Of a DNA stretch of 64,000 bases, positions 25,792 through 33,978 are shown in pieces. The position numbers and the translations under genes were made by a program. The first letter of the stretch is position 1. Each line of letters starts with the position of its first letter. The notes under the pieces were generated by a model. It had not been told where the DNA came from, did no database searches, and saw only the letters and a program-made list of their open reading frames with translations. This stretch comes from 13-2-20CM-66-19 sp036273735 (GTDB lineage Bacteria; Pseudomonadota; Gammaproteobacteria; Steroidobacterales; Steroidobacteraceae). The DNA lies in the NCBI GenBank assembly GCA_036273735.1, contig DASUHA010000109.1, positions 8,110 through 72,109 of the forward strand, written 5' to 3'.

Positions 25792-25820
25792 CCGGGGCCC
25801 TCCGGCCCCGCTCCCTTTTT
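25792..25820 (+). terminator. Probable terminator after amtB
   Basis: GGGGCC (25794-25799), loop CTCC, GGCCCC (25804-25809), then a T5 run at 25816-25820 after a 6-base gap. The spacing to the T-run is longer than ideal. Confidence 0.55.
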
Positions 25821-25927
25821 GGGACGCCGATTGCGCTTTATGTGATGTGCGGTATCCCTTGTGTGACCGAGTTCAAAGGACAGGGGGCCGGCGAGGGTGG
25901 ACAATGGTTTGCCGGGAGCAACCATAA

Positions 25928-25980
25928 CGATACGCACTGGGCGTATCGGCCCGCGAAGCGGGCGAGGCCCAGGATGGGCC
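25928..25980 (+). other. Three consecutive perfect hairpins upstream of the DUF4124 gene
   Basis: CGATACGC/GCGTATCG (25928-25948), GCCCGC/GCGGGC (25949-25963) and GGCCC/GGGCC (25966-25980) are nearly back to back, ending 31 bases before the next start codon. The 261-base gap after amtB otherwise holds only the terminator. A structured 5' leader or an independent short RNA is possible. Confidence 0.5.
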
Positions 25981-26011
25981 GAGTAATGGGGGTGCTCCGG
26001 GGAGTAAGGTC

Positions 26012-26467
26012 ATGTCACGACTCGCTGTCATCCTGCTGGCCAGCTCGCTTGCCGCCCTCGTCGGGGCGGCCGGCATCGCACGCGCCGACGTCATCTATCA
26101 GTGGACCGATGAGCACGGTGAGGTGCACTACACCGATCAATGGGTGCCTGGCGCCAAGATCATCAGGACGACCACCGCTCGCGCTCCGGTCCCCGCCACG
26201 AGCGCCATGCAGGGCATCCAGAACGAGAGCAACGCCGCTTCCCATGTGGTCAAGCAGCAGCAGGATGCGCAGGCCGTGCAGCAGGATGTCGCCCGGGCCC
26301 GGGCGGTGCGCTGCGCGCGCGACAAGGCGGAGTATCAGAAGCTGGTCGATTCGCGCCGCATCTTCACCACCGACAAGAATGGCGAGCGCCAGTACCTTTC
26401 CGATGCGGATGCCGACGCCGCCCGCCTGAAGGCTCGTCAGGCCATGGACGCGGACTGCGGGCAATAA
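26012..26467 (+). CDS. DUF4124 domain protein, exported
   Basis: 151 residues with a signal peptide (LAVILLASSLAALVGAAGIARA). The DUF4124 core is directly after the cleavage site: DVIYQWTDEHGEVHYTDQWVPGA, a small three-stranded domain common in proteobacterial periplasmic proteins. The rest is helical and charged (QQQDAQAVQQDVARARA, then YLSDADADAARLKARQ). No enzymatic motif. Function is unknown; relatives are often called glycosyltransferase-associated because of co-occurrence. It is followed immediately by a palindromic repeat element. Confidence 0.85.
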   Translation: MSRLAVILLASSLAALVGAAGIARADVIYQWTDEHGEVHYTDQWVPGAKIIRTTTARAPVPATSAMQGIQNESNAASHVVKQQQDAQAVQQDVARARAVRCARDKAEYQKLVDSRRIFTTDKNGERQYLSDADADAARLKARQAMDADCGQ

Positions 26468-26468
26468 T

Positions 26469-26581
26469 CTATTGGCTAAAACAGGCCTGCGGCCGTTTTA
26501 GCGGCCAATCGAGTTACTATTGCGGCCTCGCGGCCCAGGGAGCGGCCCTGGGCCGCTTACTCATTTGCTTTCGAACGGCGC
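26469..26581 (+). repeat. Dispersed palindromic repeat, copy A
   Basis: About 113 bases comprising a first hairpin (ATTGGCTAAAAC with GTTTTAGCGGCCAAT, 26471-26509) and a second perfect 11-bp hairpin (GCGGCCCAGGG/CCCTGGGCCGC, 26530-26556), then a conserved tail TCATTTGCTTTCGAACGGCGC. The 50-base core 26532-26581 recurs at 62604-62653 with two mismatches. No reading frame. Confidence 0.7.
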
Positions 26582-26611
26582 TTCGTAGAGAGCTCGGGGC
26601 ATGATTCAGCC

Positions 26612-27502
26612 ATGAAAACAGGATTTGTAGGACTGGGAGCCATGGGCCTCTTCATGGCGCGTAACCTCCATCGCGCCGGCCTGCTGACAGCGGTCTGGAA
26701 CCGCTCGCCGGAGAAGGCGCGTGCGTTGGCCGCGGAGCTCACCGTCAAGGCACCGGGTACGCTTGCGGACCTGGCCAGGGAAGCCGAGACGATCGTTCTC
26801 TGTGTCTCCGCAGACAACGATGTGCTCGAGGTCGTGCGCGCACTGGCTCCTGGCCTTGCTGCCGGAAGTCTCGTCATCGACTGCTCGACGGTCGCGGCCG
26901 ACACGGCGCGCAAGGCCGCGGAGCTACTGGGCAAACAGGGTGTCGAGTTCCTCGATTGTCCGGTGAGTGGCGGCACGGAAGGAGCGCGTGAGGGGACCCT
27001 GGCCATCATGGCGGGCGGCAACGAGCCGGCGTTCGAGCGCGCCCGTCCGCTCCTGCAGGCCATGGGCAAGACGATCGCGCATTTCGGCCCGACCGGCAGC
27101 GGCCAGGCGGCGAAGGCCACCAACCAGATCATGTGCGCCGGCATCATCGAGGCGGTCTCCGAGGCGATGGCATTCGCACGCGCCCAGGGGCTGCCGCTCG
27201 AGAAGCTCATCGACACCCTGGGCAAGGGCGCCGGCTCGAGCTGGTATTTCGTGCATCGCGCACCCAACATGGCCCGTGGCAGCTATCCCGCCGGCTTTCG
27301 CGTGCGGCTGCATGCCAAGGATCTGACGATCTGCCGTGACATGGCGGCGCGCTTCGGAGTGGCGCTCCCGGTAGTGGAGCGCATGCTGAGCGAGTACGCG
27401 GAGCTCATCTCCCGCGGGTACGGCGATGAGGACATCTCCGCCTCCTTCCGCTTGAAGGCGGAGCTCTTCGAGCCCAAACGAGGACGCGCTCCATCCGCCT
27501 GA
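26612..27502 (+). CDS. NAD(P)-dependent 3-hydroxyisobutyrate dehydrogenase-family oxidoreductase
   Basis: 296 residues. The Rossmann dinucleotide motif GFVGLGAMGLFMARNL is at residues 4-19. DCPVSGGTEGAREGTLAIMAGG is the conserved substrate-binding block of the beta-hydroxyacid dehydrogenase family, and the catalytic lysine lies in GSGQAAKATNQIM. Members reduce or oxidise small 3-hydroxyacids such as 3-hydroxyisobutyrate, tartronate semialdehyde or glyoxylate; the specific substrate is not deducible. The stop is 11 bases from the start of the sensor kinase gene, but a functional connection is not evident. Copy A of the palindromic repeat lies upstream. Confidence 0.9.
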   Translation: MKTGFVGLGAMGLFMARNLHRAGLLTAVWNRSPEKARALAAELTVKAPGTLADLAREAETIVLCVSADNDVLEVVRALAPGLAAGSLVIDCSTVAADTARKAAELLGKQGVEFLDCPVSGGTEGAREGTLAIMAGGNEPAFERARPLLQAMGKTIAHFGPTGSGQAAKATNQIMCAGIIEAVSEAMAFARAQGLPLEKLIDTLGKGAGSSWYFVHRAPNMARGSYPAGFRVRLHAKDLTICRDMAARFGVALPVVERMLSEYAELISRGYGDEDISASFRLKAELFEPKRGRAPSA

Positions 27503-27513
27503 CCCGAAGCGAG

Positions 27514-28584
27514 TTGCTGCGCCAGGCGCTGCGCGGCAGCGCGGAGTCCTTCTACCTTCCGGATTTCTGCGCCTCGCGTGCGGCGTTCGGGATCGTCGTC
27601 ATCGTCGAGCTGACCGCGATCGTCCTCTCCCTCGCCCGCTCGGGCGGAGCCATCGATTTCTGGGCCGACCTGGCGCGGACCTCGCTCTTCCTCCTTTGGG
27701 TCGGTCTCTGCTGCGCGGCGCTACTTTGCTGGAGCCGCAGCCGCCTCGAGCGGTTGACCGTCGCCCGCGGCTCGGCGGCGGTGCTCATGCTCCTGACGGC
27801 GACGATCGCCGCCATCTCGGCCGCCGCCTATCTCATCGGCCACAGCTACCCGGCCGTGGTGTCCGGCACGAGCACGCTCTTCCCATCGCGGGAGTTGCCC
27901 TTCGTGCTCGGTAACGTAGCGATCGGCTTCGTGATCGTCGCCGTGGCGTTGCGCTACTTCTATGTGACGCACCAATGGCGGCGTAACATCGAAATGCGAG
28001 CCGCCGCCCGCGTGCATGCGCTGCAGGCGCGCATCCGCCCGCACTTCCTCTTCAACAGCATGAATACCATCGCCTCGCTCACCCGCTCCGACCCGGTGCT
28101 CGCCGAGCAGGCCGTGCAGGACCTGGCCGATCTCTTTCGCGCCTCTCTCGGCGATCAGCGGCAGACCATCTCGCTGGCCGAGGAGCTCGAAGTGGCGCGG
28201 ACCTACCAGCGCATCGAGGAGCTGCGCCTCGGCCCGCGCCTGCACGTGAGTTGGAACGTGGAGCGGCTGCCGGCGGATGCGCGCGTTCCCGGCCTCCTGC
28301 TGCAGCCGCTCATCGAGAACGCGATCTATCATGGTGTCGAGCCGCGGCCCGAAGGCGGCACGGTCAGCATCGTGGGAGAGGTCGCTGGAGATCTCATCAC
28401 CATCGTGGTCCGAAACCCCGTGGATGAGCGCGAGAGCGATCGCGAAGGCAACCGGCTGGCGCTGGCCAACATCCGCGAGCGGCTGGCCCTGCTCTATGGC
28501 GAGCTTGCCCTGGTGAAGGCGGGGCGCTTCGATCGCGAGTACATCGTAACCCTGCGTTTCCCGCACGTGACGGCGGTGCAATGA
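27514..28584 (+). CDS. Membrane sensor histidine kinase of the LytS/AlgZ type
   Basis: 356 residues from a TTG start, the best available after the preceding stop. YLPDFCASRAAFGI near the N-terminus is typical of AlgZ/FimS relatives. Four membrane helices occupy about residues 25-150. The His_kinase domain follows with RPHFLFNSMNTIASL, where His177 is the expected phosphoacceptor, and an HATPase N-box LLLQPLIENAIYHGVEP. It phosphorylates the LytTR regulator encoded 4 bases downstream. In Pseudomonas the equivalent pair controls alginate and twitching genes; targets here are unknown. Confidence 0.92.
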   Translation: MLRQALRGSAESFYLPDFCASRAAFGIVVIVELTAIVLSLARSGGAIDFWADLARTSLFLLWVGLCCAALLCWSRSRLERLTVARGSAAVLMLLTATIAAISAAAYLIGHSYPAVVSGTSTLFPSRELPFVLGNVAIGFVIVAVALRYFYVTHQWRRNIEMRAAARVHALQARIRPHFLFNSMNTIASLTRSDPVLAEQAVQDLADLFRASLGDQRQTISLAEELEVARTYQRIEELRLGPRLHVSWNVERLPADARVPGLLLQPLIENAIYHGVEPRPEGGTVSIVGEVAGDLITIVVRNPVDERESDREGNRLALANIRERLALLYGELALVKAGRFDREYIVTLRFPHVTAVQ

Positions 28585-28588
28585 ACCC

Positions 28589-29317
28589 ATGAAGGTCCTG
28601 ATCGTCGACGACGAGCCCCCGGCGCGCGAGCGGCTGCGAAGCCTCCTCGCGGAGATAAGTGATACCGAGATCGTCGGTGAGGCCGGTACCGGCACCGAGG
28701 CGTTGAGTCAGGCCGCAGCGCTCTCTCCCGACGTCGTGCTGCTCGACGTACGCATGCCCGGCATGGATGGCATAGAGGCGGCGAGACATCTGAACACGCT
28801 GGAGGAGCCGCCGGCGGTCATTTTCACGACTGCATACGACCAGTATGCCGTCAATGCATTCGAGACACGGGCCGTAGGCTATCTCCTCAAGCCCATCCGC
28901 AAGGAGAAACTGGCTGCCGCCCTCGAGCAGGCCGGACGCCTCACCCGTCCACAGCTGCAGCGCCTCGCCGCCGCGGCGAGAGCCGAGCGCCGCACGCACA
29001 TCGCCGTGCGCCACCGCGAAGGATTGCGCCTGATCCCGATCGAAGAAGTGCAGTTCTTCCTGGCCGATCAGAAATACACCACCGTGCGCCACTTGCGGGG
29101 TGAGGATCTGATCGAAGACTCGCTGCGTATGCTCGAGGAGGAGCTCGCTCCGGACTTCGTGCGCATCCACCGCAATGCGTTGGTGGCGGTCCGGCATCTC
29201 GATCGGATCGAGCGCAGTGGCGACGGACAGTGCTTCGTGAGACTGCGCGGGTGCGAGGCGCCGCTCGCCGTCAGCCGCCGCATGGCCGGGGAGTTGCGCG
29301 AGCGGTTCAGGCTATGA
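28589..29317 (+). CDS. LytTR-family response regulator
   Basis: 242 residues. The N-terminal receiver domain has the acidic pocket VDDEPP and the phosphorylated Asp53 in LLDVRMPGMDG, with the conserved Thr in FTTAYDQYAV and Lys in LKPIRKEK. The C-terminal LytTR DNA-binding domain (about 140-240) contains IEEVQFFLADQKYTTVRH and DFVRIHRNALVAVRHL. It is the transcriptional output partner of the LytS/AlgZ-like kinase just upstream. Such regulators bind paired ~10-bp sites; none was identified here. Confidence 0.95.
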   Translation: MKVLIVDDEPPARERLRSLLAEISDTEIVGEAGTGTEALSQAAALSPDVVLLDVRMPGMDGIEAARHLNTLEEPPAVIFTTAYDQYAVNAFETRAVGYLLKPIRKEKLAAALEQAGRLTRPQLQRLAAAARAERRTHIAVRHREGLRLIPIEEVQFFLADQKYTTVRHLRGEDLIEDSLRMLEEELAPDFVRIHRNALVAVRHLDRIERSGDGQCFVRLRGCEAPLAVSRRMAGELRERFRL

Positions 29318-29354
29318 GCTTTCGCGTGGCCGTGCAGTCACTGAGTTATGATCC

Positions 29355-30188
29355 ATGCTGATGCGCATCGACTTCACCAAGATGCACGGGCTCGGTAACG
29401 ACTTCGCCGTGTTCGACGCCCCCGGCTCCCTGCCGCTCGACAGCACGCTCATCCGCCGTCTGGCGGACCGCCATACCGGTATCGGGTTCGATCAGGCGCT
29501 GGTGCTGGAGGCTCCCCGCCGGTCCGACACCGCGGTGTTCTATCGCATCTTCAATGCGGACGGGATCGAGGTGGAGCAGTGTGGCAACGGCGCCCGTTGC
29601 ATCGCCGCGCTCCTGGGGGCGCGTGGACTCGCGCGCGCGGGCGCGGTCACGATGGACAGTCCCGCTGGCCCGATTCGGGCGCGTCTCCTGGAAAAGGGTG
29701 CGGTATCCGTGGACATGGGTCCGGTGCGGTTCGATCCGGATTCACTGCCCTTCGATGCCGAGGCGGAGGCCGAGCGCTACCCGCTCGAAGTCGCGGGCGG
29801 CAGAGTCGAGGTCGGCGCGGTTTCCATCGGCAACCCCCACGCCGTCCTCGCGGTGGAGTCGGTCGATACCGCTGCCGTGCAGCGTCTCGGCCCGGCAATC
29901 GAGCATCATCCGCGCTTTCCCAGGCGGGTGAACGCGGGTTTCATGCAGATCATCGACCGCTCGCACATCCGCCTGCGAGTCCATGAGCGTGGCGCCGGCG
30001 AGACGCTCGCCTGTGGCACGGGCGCCTGTGCTGCCGTGGCGGTGGGCCGGCGTTGGGGCGAGCTCGACCGGGAAGTGCACGTCAGCGTGCGTGGCGGCGA
30101 GTTGCGCGTAAACTGGGATGGTCCGGGAGAGCACATCTGGCTGACGGGACCGGCTGAGATATCCTTCGCAGGCCACGTAGAGGTTTGA
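29355..30188 (+). CDS. dapF: Diaminopimelate epimerase
   Basis: 277 residues from ATG 29355 (an in-frame ATG at 29361 is equally possible). It converts LL- to meso-diaminopimelate for lysine and peptidoglycan synthesis, without cofactor. The two catalytic cysteines are present: C76 in VEQCGNGARC and C220 in ETLACGTGACAAV. FTKMHGLGNDFAVFD is the family N-terminus. The next genes, DUF484 and xerC, follow in the order found across gammaproteobacteria, although lysA is not next to it here. Confidence 0.96.
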   Translation: MLMRIDFTKMHGLGNDFAVFDAPGSLPLDSTLIRRLADRHTGIGFDQALVLEAPRRSDTAVFYRIFNADGIEVEQCGNGARCIAALLGARGLARAGAVTMDSPAGPIRARLLEKGAVSVDMGPVRFDPDSLPFDAEAEAERYPLEVAGGRVEVGAVSIGNPHAVLAVESVDTAAVQRLGPAIEHHPRFPRRVNAGFMQIIDRSHIRLRVHERGAGETLACGTGACAAVAVGRRWGELDREVHVSVRGGELRVNWDGPGEHIWLTGPAEISFAGHVEV

Positions 30189-30193
30189 AGAAC

Positions 30194-30922
30194 ATGACGA
30201 CACGAGAAGCTCGAGGGTTGGCCGCCAAGGAAAACGAGGAAGATACGATCGCTGCCTATCTGCAGCACAATCCGGACTTCTTCGAGCGGCACCAGGCGCT
30301 GCTGACCCGGCTGCGGATACCGCACGCGCGGGGCGGCTCGACCATCTCGCTGGTCGAGCGGCAAATCGAGGTGCTGCGCGAGAAGCATGCCGCGCTCGAG
30401 GGCAAGCTCGCCGAGCTGGTGAGCGTGGCGCGCGCCAACGACGCGATTGCCGACAAGCTCCATCGCTTCACCCGCAGGCTTCTGCGTGCGGGCTCGCGCG
30501 CGGAGGCCGTGGCCCGGATCGAAGCCAGCCTGCGGGAGGACTTCGATGCCTTTCACTGCGTGCTCGTATTGATGGGCGAATACCCCGACCTCACGCCGCA
30601 ACGTTTCGTGCGCACTGTTGCCCGTGACGATGCCGGGCTGAAGTCTTTCGAGACGCTCTTTACCAGCGGCAAGCCGCGATGCGGCCAGGCGCGCGACACC
30701 CAGCGCGAGTTCCTCTTCGGCCAGGATGCGAACGACATCGGCTCCATGGCCCTGGTGCCGCTCCTCTCGCCTGCCAACACGACCGGCACTGCCGGCCTGC
30801 CGGCTCCGCTCGGCGTGCTCGCGCTCGGCAGCAACGATCGCGACCGCTTCCATCCCGGAATGAGCACCGAGTTCCTCGGGCGCATGGCGGATCTCATCGC
30901 CGATTCGCTGGCCTCGCAATGA
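30194..30922 (+). CDS. DUF484 (GAF-like) protein
   Basis: 242 residues from ATG 30194, five bases after the dapF stop; a TTG at 30185 would overlap dapF. The family N-terminus is clear: IAAYLQHNPDFFERHQALLTRLRIPH, then a coiled-coil (ERQIEVLREKHAALEGKLAEL) and a GAF-like domain ending MADLIADSLAS. DUF484 genes nearly always sit between dapF and xerC, as here. No biochemical function is established. Confidence 0.92.
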   Translation: MTTREARGLAAKENEEDTIAAYLQHNPDFFERHQALLTRLRIPHARGGSTISLVERQIEVLREKHAALEGKLAELVSVARANDAIADKLHRFTRRLLRAGSRAEAVARIEASLREDFDAFHCVLVLMGEYPDLTPQRFVRTVARDDAGLKSFETLFTSGKPRCGQARDTQREFLFGQDANDIGSMALVPLLSPANTTGTAGLPAPLGVLALGSNDRDRFHPGMSTEFLGRMADLIADSLASQ

Positions 30923-31004
30923 CACAGCGGGCCAGGGCCCGCGGCGAAATGCGTCGAGTCTCGCGGCAATCGTCTCGACGATTCCCGTCAGTGAACCATA
31001 CGCC

Positions 31005-31991
31005 ATGACCCCGGCCGCCCTTGTCTGGATCGAGCGCTTTCGCCGATACCTCTCGGCGGAGCGGCGGTGCTCACCGCACACGCTGGCCGCCTACACCCGC
31101 GACCTTCAGGCGTTGGTGTCATATTGTGAGCGAACGGGGCTCGAGAGCTGGACGGCCATCGACAGCGGGCATCTGCGCACCTTCGCCGCACGGCAGCACG
31201 CCGGCGGACTCGGGCCACGCAGCATCCAACGGCGGCTCTCGGCCGTGCGCAGCTTCTATGAGTTCCTGCAACGCGAGGCGCATGCGCTGCGAAGGACCAC
31301 GCACGGCCCGGATCCAACCGAGGGTACAGATGCCGGCGACCGCGATGTCGCGCGGATTCGCAGCAACCCGGGCCAGGACGTGCGCGCCCCCAAGGCGCCG
31401 CGGCGGCTGCCCGAGACCCTGGATGCCGACCAGATGGCGCGCCTGCTCGAGATCCCGGCCGGGGAGCCTTTCGCCACGCGCGATCGTGCCATCATGGAGC
31501 TGCTCTACTCGTCGGGTTTGCGCCTGGCGGAGATCGTCGGGCTCGATCGCGGGCATCTCGATCTTCGCGATCGGGTGGTCCACGTCCTCGGCAAAGGACG
31601 CAAGGTGCGCCTGGTTCCGGTGGGACGGGTGGCGATCCGCTCGCTCGAGCAATGGCTTCCCGAGCGCGCAGGCCTCATCCGGACCGGCGAAGAGGCGCTC
31701 TTCGTCGGCCGTCATGGCCGGCGCCTCGGGCGCCGTGCCGTCGAGCTGCGGGTCGCGTACTGGGCGCGCCGCCAAGGGCTGGCCGCTCACGTGTATCCCC
31801 ATCTCTTCCGGCATTCCTTCGCCTCGCACCTGCTCGAGTCCGGCGCTGAGCTGCGCGGGGTGCAGGAGCTCCTGGGGCACGCCGACATCGCCACGACCCA
31901 GATCTACACTCACCTTGACTTCCAGCACCTCGCCCGCATCTACGACGCCACTCACCCGCGCGCGCGCCGGGCCAAGACGCCCGCCAAATAG
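31005..31991 (+). CDS. xerC: Tyrosine recombinase XerC
   Basis: 328 residues. It resolves chromosome dimers at dif together with XerD. The N-terminal SAM-like core-binding domain (RRYLSAERRCSPHTLAAYTR) is followed by the catalytic domain with Arg in SGLRLAEI, Lys in GKGRKVR, HLFRHS, the His in LGHAD and the nucleophile Tyr in TTQIYTHL (about residue 301). Between the two domains there is a longer linker than usual, about 25-30 extra residues (roughly 95-130: THGPDPTEGTDAGDRD), making it larger than the ~300-residue standard. Standard context: DUF484 upstream, hslVU downstream. Confidence 0.94.
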   Translation: MTPAALVWIERFRRYLSAERRCSPHTLAAYTRDLQALVSYCERTGLESWTAIDSGHLRTFAARQHAGGLGPRSIQRRLSAVRSFYEFLQREAHALRRTTHGPDPTEGTDAGDRDVARIRSNPGQDVRAPKAPRRLPETLDADQMARLLEIPAGEPFATRDRAIMELLYSSGLRLAEIVGLDRGHLDLRDRVVHVLGKGRKVRLVPVGRVAIRSLEQWLPERAGLIRTGEEALFVGRHGRRLGRRAVELRVAYWARRQGLAAHVYPHLFRHSFASHLLESGAELRGVQELLGHADIATTQIYTHLDFQHLARIYDATHPRARRAKTPAK

Positions 31992-32024
31992 CGCCAAATT
32001 CGCGGGCAATTCGACGAGGATCCG

Positions 32025-32597
32025 ATGACCGATTGGCAGCGATTCGATCCACATGGCACGACCATCCTGGGCGTGCGGCGCAATGGTGCCGTGGCGCTGG
32101 CCGGCGATGGCCAGGTCACGCTCGGCAACACGGTGATGAAGGGCAACGCGCGCAAAGTGCGCAAGCTCTACAACGACAAGGTGATTGCCGGCTTTGCCGG
32201 CGGAACGGCGGATGCCTTCACGCTCTTCGAGCGCTTCGAGGGCAAGCTCGAGAAATACGGCAACCTCACCCGCGCCGCCATCGAGCTCGCGAAGGACTGG
32301 CGCTCGGACCGCTACCTGCGGCGGCTCGAGGCGCTGCTGCTCGTCGGCGATCCCGGCAAGCTCCTCGTGATCTCCGGCAACGGTGATGTCATCGAGCCGG
32401 ATATCGACGCCGTCGCCATCGGCTCCGGCGGCCAGTTTGCGCTCGCGGCCGCGCGGGCGATGCTCGAGACCACGCAGCTCGATGCGCGCAGCATCGCGGA
32501 GCGCTCACTCAACATCGCCGCCGACATCTGCATCTACACCAACCGGAATCTAACCATCGAGGAGCTCGGGCAGGACGCCACGGCCACTCGCGCCTGA
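32025..32597 (+). CDS. hslV: ATP-dependent protease subunit HslV (ClpQ)
   Basis: 190 residues. The N-terminal threonine protease nucleophile is T12 in HGTTILGVRRNG, so an 11-residue propeptide must be removed; many relatives have shorter ones. The proteasome-beta-like fold is evident (AGFAGGTADAFTLFERFE, AIGSGGQFALAAARAM). HslV forms dodecamers capped by HslU hexamers in the cytoplasm and degrades misfolded and some regulatory proteins. It is 11 bases upstream of hslU in the normal operon. Confidence 0.96.
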   Translation: MTDWQRFDPHGTTILGVRRNGAVALAGDGQVTLGNTVMKGNARKVRKLYNDKVIAGFAGGTADAFTLFERFEGKLEKYGNLTRAAIELAKDWRSDRYLRRLEALLLVGDPGKLLVISGNGDVIEPDIDAVAIGSGGQFALAAARAMLETTQLDARSIAERSLNIAADICIYTNRNLTIEELGQDATATRA

Positions 32598-32608
32598 AGG
32601 ATCGCAAC

Positions 32609-33946
32609 ATGTCATCGCTGACCCCCCGAGAGATCGTCCAGGAGCTCGACAAGCACATCATCGGCCAGGACGCCGCCAAGCGCGCGGTGGCCATTGCGCT
32701 GCGCAACCGCTGGCGGCGCATGCAGGTGGCCGAGCCCCTGCGCCAGGAGATCACGCCGAAGAACATCCTGATGATCGGGCCCACCGGCGTCGGCAAGACC
32801 GAGATCGCGCGCCGGCTCGCGCGCCTCGCCAACGCTCCGTTCGTCAAAGTCGAGGCCACCAAGTTCACCGAGGTCGGCTACGTCGGCCGTGACGTCGACT
32901 CCATCGTGAAGGAGCTGGCGGACGTCGCCGTGAAGATCACGCGCGAGCAGGAAATGCAGAAGGTCAGTGAGCGCGCCGCGGAGGGCGCGGAAGAGCGCGT
33001 GCTCGATGCGCTGCTGCCGAAGCCGCGCATGATGGGTTTCTCCACCGACGAGCCTTCGCAGCCGCGCGATGCGGAGACGCGTCAGAAGTTTCGCCGCATG
33101 TTGCGCGCGGGCGAGCTAGACGACCGCGAGATCGAGATCGAGCTGCGCTCGCTCCCCATGGGTGTCGAGATCATGGCGCCTCCCGGCATGGAGGAGATGC
33201 AGCAGCAGCTGCAGTCCATGTTCCAGAACCTGGGCGGCAACCGCACCCGCACCCGCAAGGTGAAGGTGCGCGAGGCGCAGAAGCTCCTCGTCGAGGAGGA
33301 GGCTGCGAAGCTCATCAACGAGGAGGAGCTCAAGGTCAAGGCGCTGGCCAACGCGGAGCAGAACGGCATCGTCTTCATCGACGAGATCGACAAAGTGACG
33401 CGCCGACAGGAGACGATGGGCGCGGATGTCTCCCGTGAAGGCGTGCAGCGGGACCTCCTGCCGCTCGTGGAAGGCTCGACCGTGGCCACCAAGTACGGCC
33501 CGGTGAAGACCGATCACGTGCTCTTCATCGCCTCCGGCGCCTTCAGTCTGTCGAAGCCCTCCGACCTGATTCCGGAGCTGCAGGGGCGGCTTCCGATCCG
33601 TGTGGAGCTCGATTCGCTCAAGGTGGGCGACTTCGTGCGCATCCTGACCGAGCCGGATGCATCACTCACCTCCCAGTACCAGGCGCTGATGAGCACGGAA
33701 GGCGTGTCAGTGCAGTTTACCCAGGACGGCGTGCAGCGTATCGCCGAGATCGCCTTCCAGGTGAACGAGCGCACGGAGAACATCGGCGCGCGGCGCCTCC
33801 ATACGGTGATGGAGCGGCTGCTGGAGTCGGTTTCCTACGAAGCCTCGGAGCAGGGCGGCTCGCAGGTGACGGTCGATGCGAAGTACGTCGATGATCACCT
33901 CGGCAACCTGGCCAAGGACGAGGATCTCAGCCGATACATTCTCTAG
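32609..33946 (+). CDS. hslU: HslUV protease ATPase subunit HslU (ClpY)
   Basis: 445 residues, the standard length. Walker A is GPTGVGKT at 57-64; Walker B is IVFIDEIDK; the intermediate I-domain lies between about 110 and 235 (with MGVEIMAPPGMEEMQQQ). The C-terminus DLSRYIL is the conserved tail that inserts into HslV and activates it. AAA+ unfoldase of the two-component protease, co-expressed with hslV. It is convergent with the dsbA gene. Confidence 0.97.
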   Translation: MSSLTPREIVQELDKHIIGQDAAKRAVAIALRNRWRRMQVAEPLRQEITPKNILMIGPTGVGKTEIARRLARLANAPFVKVEATKFTEVGYVGRDVDSIVKELADVAVKITREQEMQKVSERAAEGAEERVLDALLPKPRMMGFSTDEPSQPRDAETRQKFRRMLRAGELDDREIEIELRSLPMGVEIMAPPGMEEMQQQLQSMFQNLGGNRTRTRKVKVREAQKLLVEEEAAKLINEEELKVKALANAEQNGIVFIDEIDKVTRRQETMGADVSREGVQRDLLPLVEGSTVATKYGPVKTDHVLFIASGAFSLSKPSDLIPELQGRLPIRVELDSLKVGDFVRILTEPDASLTSQYQALMSTEGVSVQFTQDGVQRIAEIAFQVNERTENIGARRLHTVMERLLESVSYEASEQGGSQVTVDAKYVDDHLGNLAKDEDLSRYIL

Positions 33947-33978
33947 CTAAGGCCGCGGGGCCCTATGCCATGCGGGGG

